Source of the DNA: an uncultured Actinomyces sp.
GTDB taxonomy: Bacteria > Actinomycetota > Actinomycetes > Actinomycetales > Actinomycetaceae
Length of the DNA: 64,000 nucleotides
NCBI GenBank assembly: GCA_938014245.1
Contig: CALLSD010000048.1
Span: forward strand, 62,001-126,000
Reading direction: 5' to 3'
The position numbers and the translations under genes are program-made. The notes below the pieces were generated by a model. The model searched no databases and had not been told where the DNA came from. It saw nothing but the letters and a program-made list of their open reading frames with translations. Below, piece by piece: positions 1 to 8,238 of this stretch (its first letter is position 1; each line of letters starts with the position of its first letter).

Positions 1-1251
1 GTCTTGTACTCAAACTTCTTCTCCTACGCGCTCGCGCCTGCTTACCTTGCGGCATTTGTTCTTTTGCTTCGAGGCGTTCTTGTCAAGCAATTCAAGGGTG
101 CTGAGCTCTGCGGTCTGATTCTGATTGCTATTGGTGGTTTTGCAGCAATTGCCTTGGCTCAGCCCAACTCGGTCTTCACCCTTGCGGTTATTCTTTTCCC
201 CTATGTGGTTGCTCTTGCTTTCAACCAGGTGCATCGTCGGAGCGGGAGCATTATTAAGGCGGTCTTGGTCGCAATTGTGCTGGTCGCTCTGGCCGCGTGC
301 CTGTGGTATGCGCTGTATAGAGCTCCGTTCATGCAACGCACCGTTACGTGGCGTTGGGATTCCTTCCAAAGTCCAAAACGCGCGATTGCGGCGGTCCTTC
401 TTCTGTCGACGAATGCAGCATCGGTGCGTTTGGCTGCACAGTGGCTCCTTGCCATTGGCGTTGCCATCGGTGGTCTTCTTGCCGTCATCAAATACCGTCG
501 GGCCTGGCTTGTCATTTCCTACGCATTCATCGCCGCGCTCTATGTTTTGTGTGCGGCCTTTGAGGGGAAATTCCGAGACATCGCGACGGGATTCTGGTAT
601 CACGACTCTTATCGCCCCGCCGGTGCGATGTCAATCCTTGCAGTTCCGCTGATGGCGCTTGCTCTTGCGTGGTTGAACGAAAATCTTGTGAAGACGTCAC
701 ATCCCAAGGGCGCCGCTTTTCGTTTCATCTCCTCTGCGCTCATCTATGTTCTGATCGCTGCAGTCACGCTGACTGGGGGAAATATCAAGTGGCGAATCAA
801 TTCGATGCAAGATGCCGCTGAAGACCGAGCAAGCCACTACACCTATTCCGATGAAATCGCCTTCATGGACGAGGCGCGCCAGATCACCGGAACTCAGGGA
901 AAGGTTGCTAATGATCCCTTCGATGGATCGATGTTTGGATACGCAACCAGTGGATTGCCGGTTGTCTTCACTTCCATGCCGGGGAACTGGATTGGCCAGA
1001 TGAAACCGGATACTACTGTCATCATGGATGACTTGTACAAGGTTTCCGAAGACCCGCAAGAAATTTGCCCGGTGATCCAACAGGAGGATATCCGCTACGC
1101 GATTGTTCTTGAGCGTCATCGACAGATCTTTGATGAACACTCGCCTTGGACCGGCATTCGGAACATTACTCCGGAAACACCCGGTTTTGAGCGTGTTCTG
1201 GAACGCGGACCATACAGTCTTTACAAGATCACTGCCTGCGGTCTTGGCTAA
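1..1251 (+). CDS. Polytopic membrane protein, C-terminal part (DUF6541-like)
   Basis: The reading frame is open from the first base, so the 5' end of the gene lies outside the window. The visible 415 residues contain about six hydrophobic segments (roughly residues 8-25, 33-58, 60-75, 82-105, 140-165, 170-190, then 205-220 and 238-260), followed by a soluble extracytoplasmic C-terminal domain of about 150 residues. This layout resembles the DUF6541 family of large actinobacterial membrane proteins found near cell-wall glycosyltransferases; the family name is a recognition from layout, not proven. The next gene is a GlfT2-like glycosyltransferase, which suggests a role in envelope polysaccharide assembly. 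The exact biochemical role is unknown. Confidence 0.75.
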   Translation, partial: VLYSNFFSYALAPAYLAAFVLLLRGVLVKQFKGAELCGLILIAIGGFAAIALAQPNSVFTLAVILFPYVVALAFNQVHRRSGSIIKAVLVAIVLVALAACLWYALYRAPFMQRTVTWRWDSFQSPKRAIAAVLLLSTNAASVRLAAQWLLAIGVAIGGLLAVIKYRRAWLVISYAFIAALYVLCAAFEGKFRDIATGFWYHDSYRPAGAMSILAVPLMALALAWLNENLVKTSHPKGAAFRFISSALIYVLIAAVTLTGGNIKWRINSMQDAAEDRASHYTYSDEIAFMDEARQITGTQGKVANDPFDGSMFGYATSGLPVVFTSMPGNWIGQMKPDTTVIMDDLYKVSEDPQEICPVIQQEDIRYAIVLERHRQIFDEHSPWTGIRNITPETPGFERVLERGPYSLYKITACGLG

Positions 1252-1343
1252 GAGTCAACGCCTCTGCGGCGCTGTGACATAGATTTTCCTCCGTTTTCTC
1301 ACATAGACTTGCCACATAAGTGCACACAATGAAGGAGTGTCGC

Positions 1344-3302
1344 GTGAAAGAAAAAAGTGAAGCGGTCGCTGAAAGAACTGTGACCGAACAGCAGTGGGTT
1401 CCCGTTCAGCGCGTAGTGTTTCCAGGAGAAAGCGACACTTCGTTGTGGCCGCTCTATGTGGACTGGGGAGTTGCCCCTTCCAGCGCGGCGCTGAGTGCGT
1501 CGCAAGGAGACGAGAAGGCCCTGACTCTTCGGCAGTTTGAGATGCCGCGCGGCGTCGACGCAACACGCACGTCAATGCTCATTCCTGCTCGTGAACGTCT
1601 CTCCCTTGCAACCTACTTCAATGCATTCCCTGCCTCCTATTGGCAGCGTTGGACGGATGTTCGAAATATTCGTCTGACTCTGAAGCTATCAAAGAGGGCC
1701 GTTGTTGAGGTCATGCGTTCTTCTGCACGCGGTACTTTTACTCCCGTTGCAACCCGGGCAGGATCTGGTGAACTGAGCTTTGATATTCCGCTGAACCGTT
1801 TCGGTGACGGTGGCTGGATCTGGCCGGAAATCACTGCTCTCAAGGAAGACGTCGAACTGGAATGGGGAACCTGGTCAGTTCCTTCTCGTGAAGGTGACCG
1901 TCACGCCAATGTGACCGTGGGTATCACCACCTACAACCTTCCTGAAGACTGCTTGACGCAAGCGGAGCGCTTCCAAGCAGAACCCGATGTCCTTGAACAC
2001 ATCGCCGAGATTCTCATTGTCGATCAAGGCAATAAGAACGTGAAGGATTGCGAGCGTTACCCGCGTCTGCAAGAAGAACTCGGAAGCAAGCTCCGTGTCA
2101 TCGAACAGGCGAACCTGGGCGGTTCCGGAGGTTTCTCTCGTGGCATGTACGAGATGCTCAAGAACCCCGATTCGGACTACGTCCTGCTGCTCGACGATGA
2201 CGCCGTCATCGAGCCTGAAGGTTTGCTTCGCGCCCTCGCCTTCGCAGAGCACACGCTGACCCCGACGATTGTCGGCGGCCACATGTTCAATGCGAATGAG
2301 CGTACGATCTTGCACTCGATGGGTGAGACTATCGATGCCCACAAGTTCTGGTGGGGAGCTGTCAACCCCGAACTCGCAACGGTTGACTTGGCTCAGCGCA
2401 CCATCCGCAATGATCCTCGCCTGAACCGCCGCATCGATGTTGCCTACAACGGTTGGTGGATGTGCTTGATCCCTAAGCCCGTTGTTGCTGAGATCGGTCT
2501 GTCCCTGCCCTTCTTTATCAAGTGGGACGACTCCGAATACGGTCTGCGTGCAGCAGAGCACGGATTCCCGACGGTCTCTCTGCCCGGCGCTGCCGTGTGG
2601 CACGTGCCGTGGACCGAAAAAGATGACGGTCTGGATTGGCAGGCCTACTTCCACCAGCGCAACCGTTGGGTTGCAGCACTGCTGCACTCTCCCTACCCGC
2701 GCGGTGCATCCTTCCCGAAGACTTCGCTGGCCTCGGACGTTCGCGCGCTGCTCTCGCTGCAGTACTACAGCGCCGATCTGCGCCGCCAAGGACTCAAGGA
2801 TGTCTTGCTTGGCCCTGGCCACCTGCACCCGTCAATGCACACCCGCGCTGCGGAGGCACGTGCAAAGGCAAAGGAATACACGGACGCGCGCCTGATGACT
2901 GAGGCCGCAGACTTCCCGGCGGTGCATCGCAAGAAGCCAGCTCCCGTGGGAACAAAGCCGGATTCACGTGCCCAGTTCATCTCGAAGGCAATTGCTGGTA
3001 TCACCAAGCAATTCCTGCCTGAAGGAGAACACCGTGAAGATCGTGTTGAGGATGTTCTCTCCAGCACGGATGCTCGTTGGTGGAGGCTCGCAAACCTCAA
3101 CTCTGCGCTGGTATCGAACGCAGAAGGCTCCGGAGCATGGCGCTACCAGCGCGATGCCAAGCACTACCGTCGTGCTCTGACAGAGAGCATTGCGCTACAT
3201 GCGGAGCTCATTCGTCGTTGGGCCTCGCTCAGTCGTGAGTATCGGGAAGCTCTTCCAGAACTGGTCTCCGTCCAAGCTTGGGAAAAGACTTTCGGTCTGT
3301 GA
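1344..3302 (+). CDS. GlfT2-like galactofuranosyl/polysaccharide glycosyltransferase
   Basis: This is a large family 2 glycosyltransferase of about 650 residues, similar in size and layout to mycobacterial GlfT2, which polymerises galactofuranose from UDP-Galf. An N-terminal beta-rich domain (about 1-180) precedes the GT-A domain, which begins near residue 190 (VTVGITTYN). The metal/nucleotide-binding DDD sits at residues 284-286, a WDD motif at 394-396 and a histidine at about 420 in AVWHVPW, which match the catalytic set known in GlfT2. A GTG at 1344 is chosen because GAAGGAG lies at 1331-1337 with 6-nt spacing; in-frame GTG 1320 and ATG 1329 have no such site. The polymer made is inferred to be a cell-wall galactan-like chain; the true donor sugar is not shown by sequence. 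Confidence 0.85.
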   Translation: MKEKSEAVAERTVTEQQWVPVQRVVFPGESDTSLWPLYVDWGVAPSSAALSASQGDEKALTLRQFEMPRGVDATRTSMLIPARERLSLATYFNAFPASYWQRWTDVRNIRLTLKLSKRAVVEVMRSSARGTFTPVATRAGSGELSFDIPLNRFGDGGWIWPEITALKEDVELEWGTWSVPSREGDRHANVTVGITTYNLPEDCLTQAERFQAEPDVLEHIAEILIVDQGNKNVKDCERYPRLQEELGSKLRVIEQANLGGSGGFSRGMYEMLKNPDSDYVLLLDDDAVIEPEGLLRALAFAEHTLTPTIVGGHMFNANERTILHSMGETIDAHKFWWGAVNPELATVDLAQRTIRNDPRLNRRIDVAYNGWWMCLIPKPVVAEIGLSLPFFIKWDDSEYGLRAAEHGFPTVSLPGAAVWHVPWTEKDDGLDWQAYFHQRNRWVAALLHSPYPRGASFPKTSLASDVRALLSLQYYSADLRRQGLKDVLLGPGHLHPSMHTRAAEARAKAKEYTDARLMTEAADFPAVHRKKPAPVGTKPDSRAQFISKAIAGITKQFLPEGEHREDRVEDVLSSTDARWWRLANLNSALVSNAEGSGAWRYQRDAKHYRRALTESIALHAELIRRWASLSREYREALPELVSVQAWEKTFGL

Positions 3303-3304
3303 GA

Positions 3305-3348
3305 TAAGGGAAGGTGCGAGCGGCTCAAACTGCTCACACCTTCCCTTA
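3305..3348 (+). terminator. Rho-independent-like terminator after the GlfT2-like gene
   Basis: A 17-bp stem (3305-3321 with 3332-3348) has a single mismatch and a 10-nt loop. It starts two bases after the stop codon. The right arm ends in TTCCCTTATT, giving only a short T-rich tail. It probably ends the transcript before the acyltransferase gene. Confidence 0.75.
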
Positions 3349-3400
3349 TTCACGCGAAAATGAGTTCTTGATCTGTCGATCATAGGTGGAAAGAACAAAA

Positions 3401-4537
3401 ATGAGTGCTGCACAAATTGGGAAGCCAGCCGCGAAACGTCATTGGGAACTCGAACTTCTGCGTATATTCTCGATGTTCCTTATTGTCGCGACGCACTATT
3501 TTGCTTCCGATGATTCTCCCTCACGGATAGATCCAGCACTCGCCCAGTCATGGAAATCAGCACTCCACGCGGTCACGATCATGCCGGGACAAGTAGGCGT
3601 GACGATTTTCGTCCTCATCTCAGCCTACTTTTTATCACGTAGTACACGCAGCCCGTTCACACGAGTAGCAAAAATCTGGATTCAGACCTTCATATATTCG
3701 TGTGGATTATGGGGTGCTTACTTTGTTCTCTCGCTCCTTGTAGGATCCAGCCAGTATTTTGTCAATCCTCGTTCTATCCTGATGTCCGTATTCCCAGTGA
3801 CATTCGGAGCGTACTGGTTCATCAGTGCATACGTTGTGATGGTGATTGTCGCGCCCTATATCAATATTCTTCTTGACGCGACCTCAGCTCGGCAGCACGG
3901 GGCACTGCTGTGCCTATCGCTGTGGATTACCTTTATCTGGCATATTCTGAACCCGGCAAACACATGGGCTTTTACCGATGCGTCCTATCTGTGCACTCTC
4001 TATCTCATCGGGGCTTTGATTCGTCGACACGAAGATCGCCTGCCTCGCGTGCGTTGGTATTTCGCGATGGTGATGATGATACTCTGTGCGCTCATTTGCA
4101 TGGTTGGTACGCATACAATTGCTGGTTCTTCTTTCCTCAGGGAACAGTTGTACTACCCAGGAAATCTCTTCACAGCCGGTACGGGGGCGTCTCCGATCCT
4201 TTCCGTGATTTGTGGCGTGCTTATTTTCATCATGACGCTTCAGTACATTTCAGGCCGTACGCATGCTTCGACGCATGAGAGAATCTCTTCCCTTGTCCTG
4301 ACGCTTTCTCCAGCAACTTTTGGCGTCTATCTTCTTCACGAGAACTTTATTTTTAAGCCCCACCTGTGGGGACTTGTTTTCTCGGTTCCCAGCCCCAGTG
4401 GAGTATGGCGACTTGCATACGCGTCTTTGAGTATCGTGCTTATTTATCTGGTGCTTTTAGCTGTATGTTTCGTAATTTTTCGGCTCGTTGTTCAGCCGTG
4501 CGAAAAAGCTTTTTTGAAAGTGCTTTCCCGGCCCTAG
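3401..4537 (+). CDS. Membrane acyltransferase, acyltransferase-3 family
   Basis: The protein of about 378 residues has the hallmark start of the acyltransferase-3 (OafA-like) family: a basic segment followed by WELELLRIFSMFLIV in the first helix with a following THYF, and about ten hydrophobic segments to the end. Members transfer acetyl or succinyl groups to extracellular glycans or lipids across the membrane. ATG 3401 is chosen because GGTGGAAAG lies at 3385-3393; the in-frame GTG at 3386 sits inside that site. It lies between two glycosyltransferase genes, so decoration of the same envelope polymer is a reasonable inference. Its base composition appears somewhat more AT-rich than its neighbours, which may indicate later acquisition. 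Confidence 0.85.
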   Translation: MSAAQIGKPAAKRHWELELLRIFSMFLIVATHYFASDDSPSRIDPALAQSWKSALHAVTIMPGQVGVTIFVLISAYFLSRSTRSPFTRVAKIWIQTFIYSCGLWGAYFVLSLLVGSSQYFVNPRSILMSVFPVTFGAYWFISAYVVMVIVAPYINILLDATSARQHGALLCLSLWITFIWHILNPANTWAFTDASYLCTLYLIGALIRRHEDRLPRVRWYFAMVMMILCALICMVGTHTIAGSSFLREQLYYPGNLFTAGTGASPILSVICGVLIFIMTLQYISGRTHASTHERISSLVLTLSPATFGVYLLHENFIFKPHLWGLVFSVPSPSGVWRLAYASLSIVLIYLVLLAVCFVIFRLVVQPCEKAFLKVLSRP

Positions 4538-4758
4538 AGTGCGGGCTTGCCGGCGGCTTCTTCCTCGACGAATACCTGAGTACAAGCATCCGAACAATCC
4601 CGAGGGCGTCAAATAAGGTAATTGTCTGCGCCAAGCGCTGTTAGAAAACAGACTTGCCGGGGGCGCTGTCTCGCTAAATTGCAGTGATCTTCGCTAGGCT
4701 ATACGCATGAGTGCAGGCTCTGCCTGTGACCCCCGACGTCGGAGAAAAGGAATTCAAG

Positions 4759-5682
4759 GTGCGTATCGCAGCAATCGTCCCGTGCTACAACGAAGAAGCC
4801 GCAGTTGGCACAGTTGTCACGGACCTGAAGAATGCAGTTCCGGGAATTGAAGTCTACGTGTACGACAACAACTCTTCGGATCGCACCGCTGAAGTTGCAG
4901 CCGCAGCAGGCGCAATCGTTCGCAAGGAAACCCGCAAGGGCAAGGGTAATGTTGTGCGTCGTGCTTTTGCAGATATCGATGCCGATGTTTATGTGATGAT
5001 CGACGGTGACGATACCTATGATGCTTCGGCAGCGCCCGAAATGATCGACCTGTTGGTTCGTGAAAACCTTGATCACGTTCTGGGATGCCGCGTCGACGAC
5101 AAGGACAACTCCGCTTACCGTCCTGGCCATGCCCAAGGCAACAAGATGTTCAACTCCTTGGTCGGTTTCCTCTTCGGAGACACCGTTACCGATATGCTTT
5201 CTGGCTACCGCGTGTTCTCCCGCCGCTTCGTGAAGTCTTTCCCGGCCCTGTCTCGTGAGTTCGAGATTGAAACTGAACTCACGGTCCACTCCATGGCACT
5301 GCGGGTTCCTCAGGCCGAGTATGGCGTGGGCTTCAAGGATCGTCCCGCAGGCTCAGAATCCAAGCTGCGTACCTTCCACGATGGCTTCCGTATTCTTGGA
5401 CTGATTGGTCGTCTGGTCGCACACGAACGCCCCATGGCTTTCTACGGAATCTTCTCCGCAATCTTCATGCTCTTGGCTCTCTGCTTTGGAGCCCCCGTCA
5501 TCTGGCATTTCATCCAGGCAGGCAATGTTCCGAAGCTCCCCAGCGCTGTACTGGCCTCTTCGCTGGTCATAGTCGGCGTTTTGTCCTTCATGGTTGGACT
5601 GCTCCAATCCGGTAACTTGAAGACGCGCCGCGAGGCCATGCGCTTGGCGTACTTGCGCTACTCTTCGGTGCTCCCGAACTGA
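4759..5682 (+). CDS. Family 2 glycosyltransferase, DPM1/GtrB-like, with C-terminal membrane anchor
   Basis: The N-terminal 220 residues form a GT-A domain beginning RIAAIVPCYNEE, with the acidic motif DGDDTYD near residue 88. Such enzymes (dolichol-phosphate mannose synthase, GtrB) move a sugar from a nucleotide sugar to a polyprenyl-phosphate carrier at the inner face of the membrane. Two hydrophobic segments follow (about 226-250 and 264-290). GTG 4759 is preferred because GGAGAAAAGGA at 4741-4751 lies 7 nt upstream and the GT fold begins at once; an in-frame GTG at 4711 would add 16 residues unlike the family. The gene just downstream is GtrA, the usual partner that flips the lipid-linked sugar. 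Confidence 0.88.
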   Translation: MRIAAIVPCYNEEAAVGTVVTDLKNAVPGIEVYVYDNNSSDRTAEVAAAAGAIVRKETRKGKGNVVRRAFADIDADVYVMIDGDDTYDASAAPEMIDLLVRENLDHVLGCRVDDKDNSAYRPGHAQGNKMFNSLVGFLFGDTVTDMLSGYRVFSRRFVKSFPALSREFEIETELTVHSMALRVPQAEYGVGFKDRPAGSESKLRTFHDGFRILGLIGRLVAHERPMAFYGIFSAIFMLLALCFGAPVIWHFIQAGNVPKLPSAVLASSLVIVGVLSFMVGLLQSGNLKTRREAMRLAYLRYSSVLPN

Positions 5683-5696
5683 TCGACAACGCATCT

Positions 5697-6137
5697 ATGA
5701 ACGTCTTTCAAAAGGCGTGGAAGCGTCTTCTTGAAGCGGGTTCCTTCTACCGTTACCTCTTGGTGGGTGTTGGAACCTCGCTTTTGGACTTTACGCTCTT
5801 CTCGCTGCTCTCGGTGGGTTTTGATCTGCCGGTGATCCCGTCGAATATCACCTCGACAATCATCACCGTATGCGTGAGCTACTGGATTAACCAGCACTTC
5901 GTCTTCCAGGCGAAAGGTTTTTCCTGGGCCTCGTTCTTCTCTTTTGCGGGATTAACGCTCTTCACGGGAATGGTCCTTCAATCTGCCATCATCTGGGCGA
6001 TTGTCCACGGTCTTCCAGCTCTTGGATTGGGGATTTCGCTGTCCCTACTCAAGCCAGCCGCAAAGATCGTTGCCATGGGCACTGGAGCAGTGTGTAACTA
6101 CTTGGGATATAGGTTCATTTTTACGCACAAGAAGTAG
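5697..6137 (+). CDS. GtrA family membrane protein
   Basis: The 146-residue protein has four hydrophobic segments and the family start FYRYLLVGVGTSLLDFTLF. It has a conserved VSYWINQHFVFQ between helices two and three and ends NYLGYRFIF, all typical of GtrA. GtrA proteins are thought to translocate polyprenyl-phosphate-linked sugars across the membrane for use by glycosyltransferases. It starts 14 nt after the DPM1-like gene and almost certainly shares its transcript. No clear Shine-Dalgarno sequence precedes ATG 5697, so translation may depend on coupling to the upstream gene. Confidence 0.9.
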   Translation: MNVFQKAWKRLLEAGSFYRYLLVGVGTSLLDFTLFSLLSVGFDLPVIPSNITSTIITVCVSYWINQHFVFQAKGFSWASFFSFAGLTLFTGMVLQSAIIWAIVHGLPALGLGISLSLLKPAAKIVAMGTGAVCNYLGYRFIFTHKK

Positions 6138-6186
6138 ATATACTTCCTTCCAGCGCATCCGAAACAATGCTGTTGGAGGTTCTGTC

Positions 6187-6867
6187 ATGCGTCATCCCAA
6201 CATCACAGTGCCCCCCGTTGTCCTCATTGGACTGCTCGGCCTTACTCTGACTTCCTGCACGGCCCACACAGGCGGCGGGAATGCGCAGAACTCTCCCTCG
6301 GCCTCGGCAAGCGAAAACGGAACGCAGGGAAGCGCACAAAGCGAGGCTTCCCAAGGTTCTTCTCCCACGACCTCGACGCAAAGTGCCACGGCGAATGCTG
6401 AAGATAGGGGAGTGACCCCAACTCTTGGCACGATTCCCCAGGGAGCAACCCGCCTGGAGGACACCGGAGATGCCAAAGGGATCTGGGTGAATTCGCCCTC
6501 TGGAAACATTCATTGCTTGTTCTCCAGCGGCCTTTTGCAACTATGCGTGGTTGATTCCTATCGAGTAGATAAGCCCTATGGTGATGCGGTGCTATTCCCA
6601 GGTTCACAGCCGATTGCGAAAGATACCATTTTTTTCGCAGGTTATTCCGAAGATCGGGAAATGCCAGAAATTGCCGCTCGTCGAGATGGACCCCTTCCTA
6701 CGAACCAGGGCGAGCGTTTGCGAACCCTTTCCTATGGAGAGAGCGTTTATGCTGGCAATGACGTGTGTGCCAGCACAAGCGAGGCAATGGTTTGCTGGGA
6801 TACCGAAACCGGTGATGGAGCAAAGATCAATCGAGCAGGAACAGAGATCTTTCACCTGAAGAAGTGA
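6187..6867 (+). CDS. Secreted lipoprotein of unknown function
   Basis: The protein of 226 residues begins with a short basic stretch, a hydrophobic core VVLIGLLGLTL and the lipobox LTSC (Cys at about residue 24), so it should be lipid-anchored outside the membrane. A Ser/Thr/Gly-rich linker of about 50 residues follows. The C-terminal domain begins WVNSPSGNIHC, a pattern seen in other small actinobacterial exported proteins, and has five further cysteines that could form disulfides. ATG 6187 follows GGAGG at 6175-6179 with good spacing; the open frame extends upstream into gtrA but without support. It is 49 nt behind gtrA. No specific function is recognised. Confidence 0.8.
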   Translation: MRHPNITVPPVVLIGLLGLTLTSCTAHTGGGNAQNSPSASASENGTQGSAQSEASQGSSPTTSTQSATANAEDRGVTPTLGTIPQGATRLEDTGDAKGIWVNSPSGNIHCLFSSGLLQLCVVDSYRVDKPYGDAVLFPGSQPIAKDTIFFAGYSEDREMPEIAARRDGPLPTNQGERLRTLSYGESVYAGNDVCASTSEAMVCWDTETGDGAKINRAGTEIFHLKK

Positions 6868-6932
6868 TGAGGTCTTCACCCGCGCCATTAACGGACTGTT
6901 GAGCAGTCCCTTGCACGCAGCACTTTCAGGTT

Positions 6933-7667
6933 CTAATCCAGGATAAGGCGGACCTTTTCGCTGGCGAGGATCTCCTGAGCCTTCTGGGCGCCATAATGCG
7001 ACTTGTCGACGACCACTACGCCGTGGCCATCCATCCACAGGCGCACAAGCAGGGGAGCACTCGGGAAGTTTTCGGTGTAGAGGCCGAGGCGCGTAGGTGC
7101 CCCCAGTTCCGAGGCCGCTGTGAGCAGGGTATCTTCCTCGGCGTCTACTTGTGCGATGTAGCCATCTAGAGTGGGGGCACTCTCCAATGCCTCGTACTCA
7201 AATTGATCGCTTTGAGCCATGAGCTCAGCCAGTGCGTCAAGGATTCCAGCGGGTAAAGAGCCTCTCCAACGCATAGCTAGGGGAGCGGTGGAGTGGGCCA
7301 GGCGCCATGCTGCAGTGCTTGCTTCAAGGGGTGCAAGCTCGTCGCTCACGTGCACATCGAAGCTGAAAGTGATGCTGGGGGAATCCTGAGAAATAGTGGC
7401 AGTCTGGGTCTCCCAGCCCATTAAATTAGCGCTGACCTGCCAAAACGTACTCTGCCAACTCGCTGGGAGGTTAATGAGGATGCACGGAGTATTTTCATCG
7501 CCGCCAAAGAGGTTGGGGCTCAGGTCTGATGCAAGTAAATTCGCCATTTTTGCGACCCAGCGAGCCGCCACGGGACCCGAAATTTCATCTCGAAAACTGT
7601 GATAGTGGGTCAAAATTGGACGATTCGCGTTCTGGGTGATGGAGAGAAAATGTGAGATAGCTTGCAT
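6933..7667 (-). CDS. TIGR03089 family protein, adenylate-forming-enzyme relative
   Basis: The 244-residue protein matches the actinobacterial TIGR03089 family: short relatives of AMP-binding ligases that lack most of the catalytic core. Visible landmarks are an N-terminal PILTHY segment, SGPVAARWVAKMANLL, and a C-terminal LWMDGHGVVVVDKSHY stretch. No ATP-binding P-loop-like motif of a full ligase is present, so ligase activity should not be assumed. The start ATG at 7667 is supported by a TACCCT box that ends 6 nt before it (7674-7679), a pattern of leaderless transcription repeated elsewhere in this window. It is transcribed divergently from whiB. Confidence 0.75.
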   Translation of the reverse strand: MQAISHFLSITQNANRPILTHYHSFRDEISGPVAARWVAKMANLLASDLSPNLFGGDENTPCILINLPASWQSTFWQVSANLMGWETQTATISQDSPSITFSFDVHVSDELAPLEASTAAWRLAHSTAPLAMRWRGSLPAGILDALAELMAQSDQFEYEALESAPTLDGYIAQVDAEEDTLLTAASELGAPTRLGLYTENFPSAPLLVRLWMDGHGVVVVDKSHYGAQKAQEILASEKVRLILD

Positions 7668-7673
7668 GGAAAA

Positions 7674-7679
7674 AGGGTA
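7674..7679 (-). promoter_or_regulatory. -10 box for leaderless TIGR03089 transcript
   Basis: On the minus strand TACCCT is followed by six bases and then ATG 7667. This TANNNT-N6-start arrangement places the transcription start at the start codon. The same hexamer and spacing precede argS. No convincing -35 was found. Confidence 0.5.
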
Positions 7680-7862
7680 GCTGAAATGGCGGAAATATGC
7701 TGTTTTTGCCTTAACTTCTCAGGAAGCGTTCAGAAAGATGTTCAGGTTTTGGCGTAATTCCGCGGAAATGGCGGTTTTGTGCGCTTTTGGACTTGCACAA
7801 AGTGGCAATTCGTGCAGTGTTTTCACCCCCTATTTTCGCCGCCTTCTTTAACCTCAATCGGC

Positions 7863-7891
7863 TTGACAGGTGCGAACGACACGCGTGTAAT
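7863..7891 (+). promoter_or_regulatory. Vegetative-type promoter of whiB
   Basis: TTGACA at 7863-7868 and TGTAAT at 7886-7891 are separated by exactly 17 bp, close to the housekeeping sigma consensus. The predicted start gives a leader of about 40 nt before the GTG at 7942, which contains GAGGGGAA as ribosome-binding site. Confidence 0.7.
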
Positions 7892-7941
7892 TCTCGTATT
7901 GACCTTTTTGTTACAAACCATCACACAGAGGGGAAAATATC

Positions 7942-8238
7942 GTGTGGAACATTCTGGGTGAAGGACCGATCCAGTGGTCCGACACTTCCGATGTCGAAGA
8001 CCTTCCCTTCTCCGACGGCCCCCTTGCCTGGCAACAGCACGCGCTGTGCGCGCAGACCGATCCGGAAGCATTCTTCCCTGAAAAGGGAGGTTCAACTCGT
8101 GAAGCCAAGGCTGTTTGTCAGTCCTGCGAGGTGCGTCAGCAGTGCCTCGAATATGCTCTGGCCAATGATGAACGCTTCGGTATCTGGGGCGGCCTGTCTG
8201 AGCGTGAACGTCGTCGTCTGCGTCGCTCGGCCATCTAA
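7942..8238 (+). CDS. whiB2: WhiB family iron-sulfur transcriptional regulator (WhiB2/WhmD type)
   Basis: The 98-residue protein has the four WhiB cysteines (C36, C59, C62, C68; C-x2-C-x5-C in the cluster), the turn motif GIWGG at 80-84 and a basic C-terminal segment RERRRLRRS. WhiB proteins bind a [4Fe-4S] cluster and act with the primary sigma factor; WhiB2/WhmD is required for septation and sporulation-type division in other actinobacteria. Assignment to the WhiB2 branch rests on the nearby Rv3259-like and DUF3499 genes, which neighbour whiB2 in mycobacteria. The GTG at 7942 follows GAGGGGAA at 7928-7935. Its stop overlaps the next start by one base (TAATG). Confidence 0.9.
   Translation: MWNILGEGPIQWSDTSDVEDLPFSDGPLAWQQHALCAQTDPEAFFPEKGGSTREAKAVCQSCEVRQQCLEYALANDERFGIWGGLSERERRRLRRSAI

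Noticed and set aside
1875..2828. 317-codon open frame antisense to the GlfT2-like gene
   Set aside because: It is the mirror of a well-supported glycosyltransferase with intact catalytic motifs.
4538..4758. Possible small gene or RNA between the acyltransferase and DPM1-like genes
   Set aside because: A 92-codon frame starts inside the acyltransferase and has no family features; no stable RNA fold or strong promoter could be argued by eye.
6893..6909. Terminator after the lipoprotein gene (GGACTG-TTGAG-CAGTCC)
   Set aside because: The stem is only 6 bp and no T-run follows, so it was not called.
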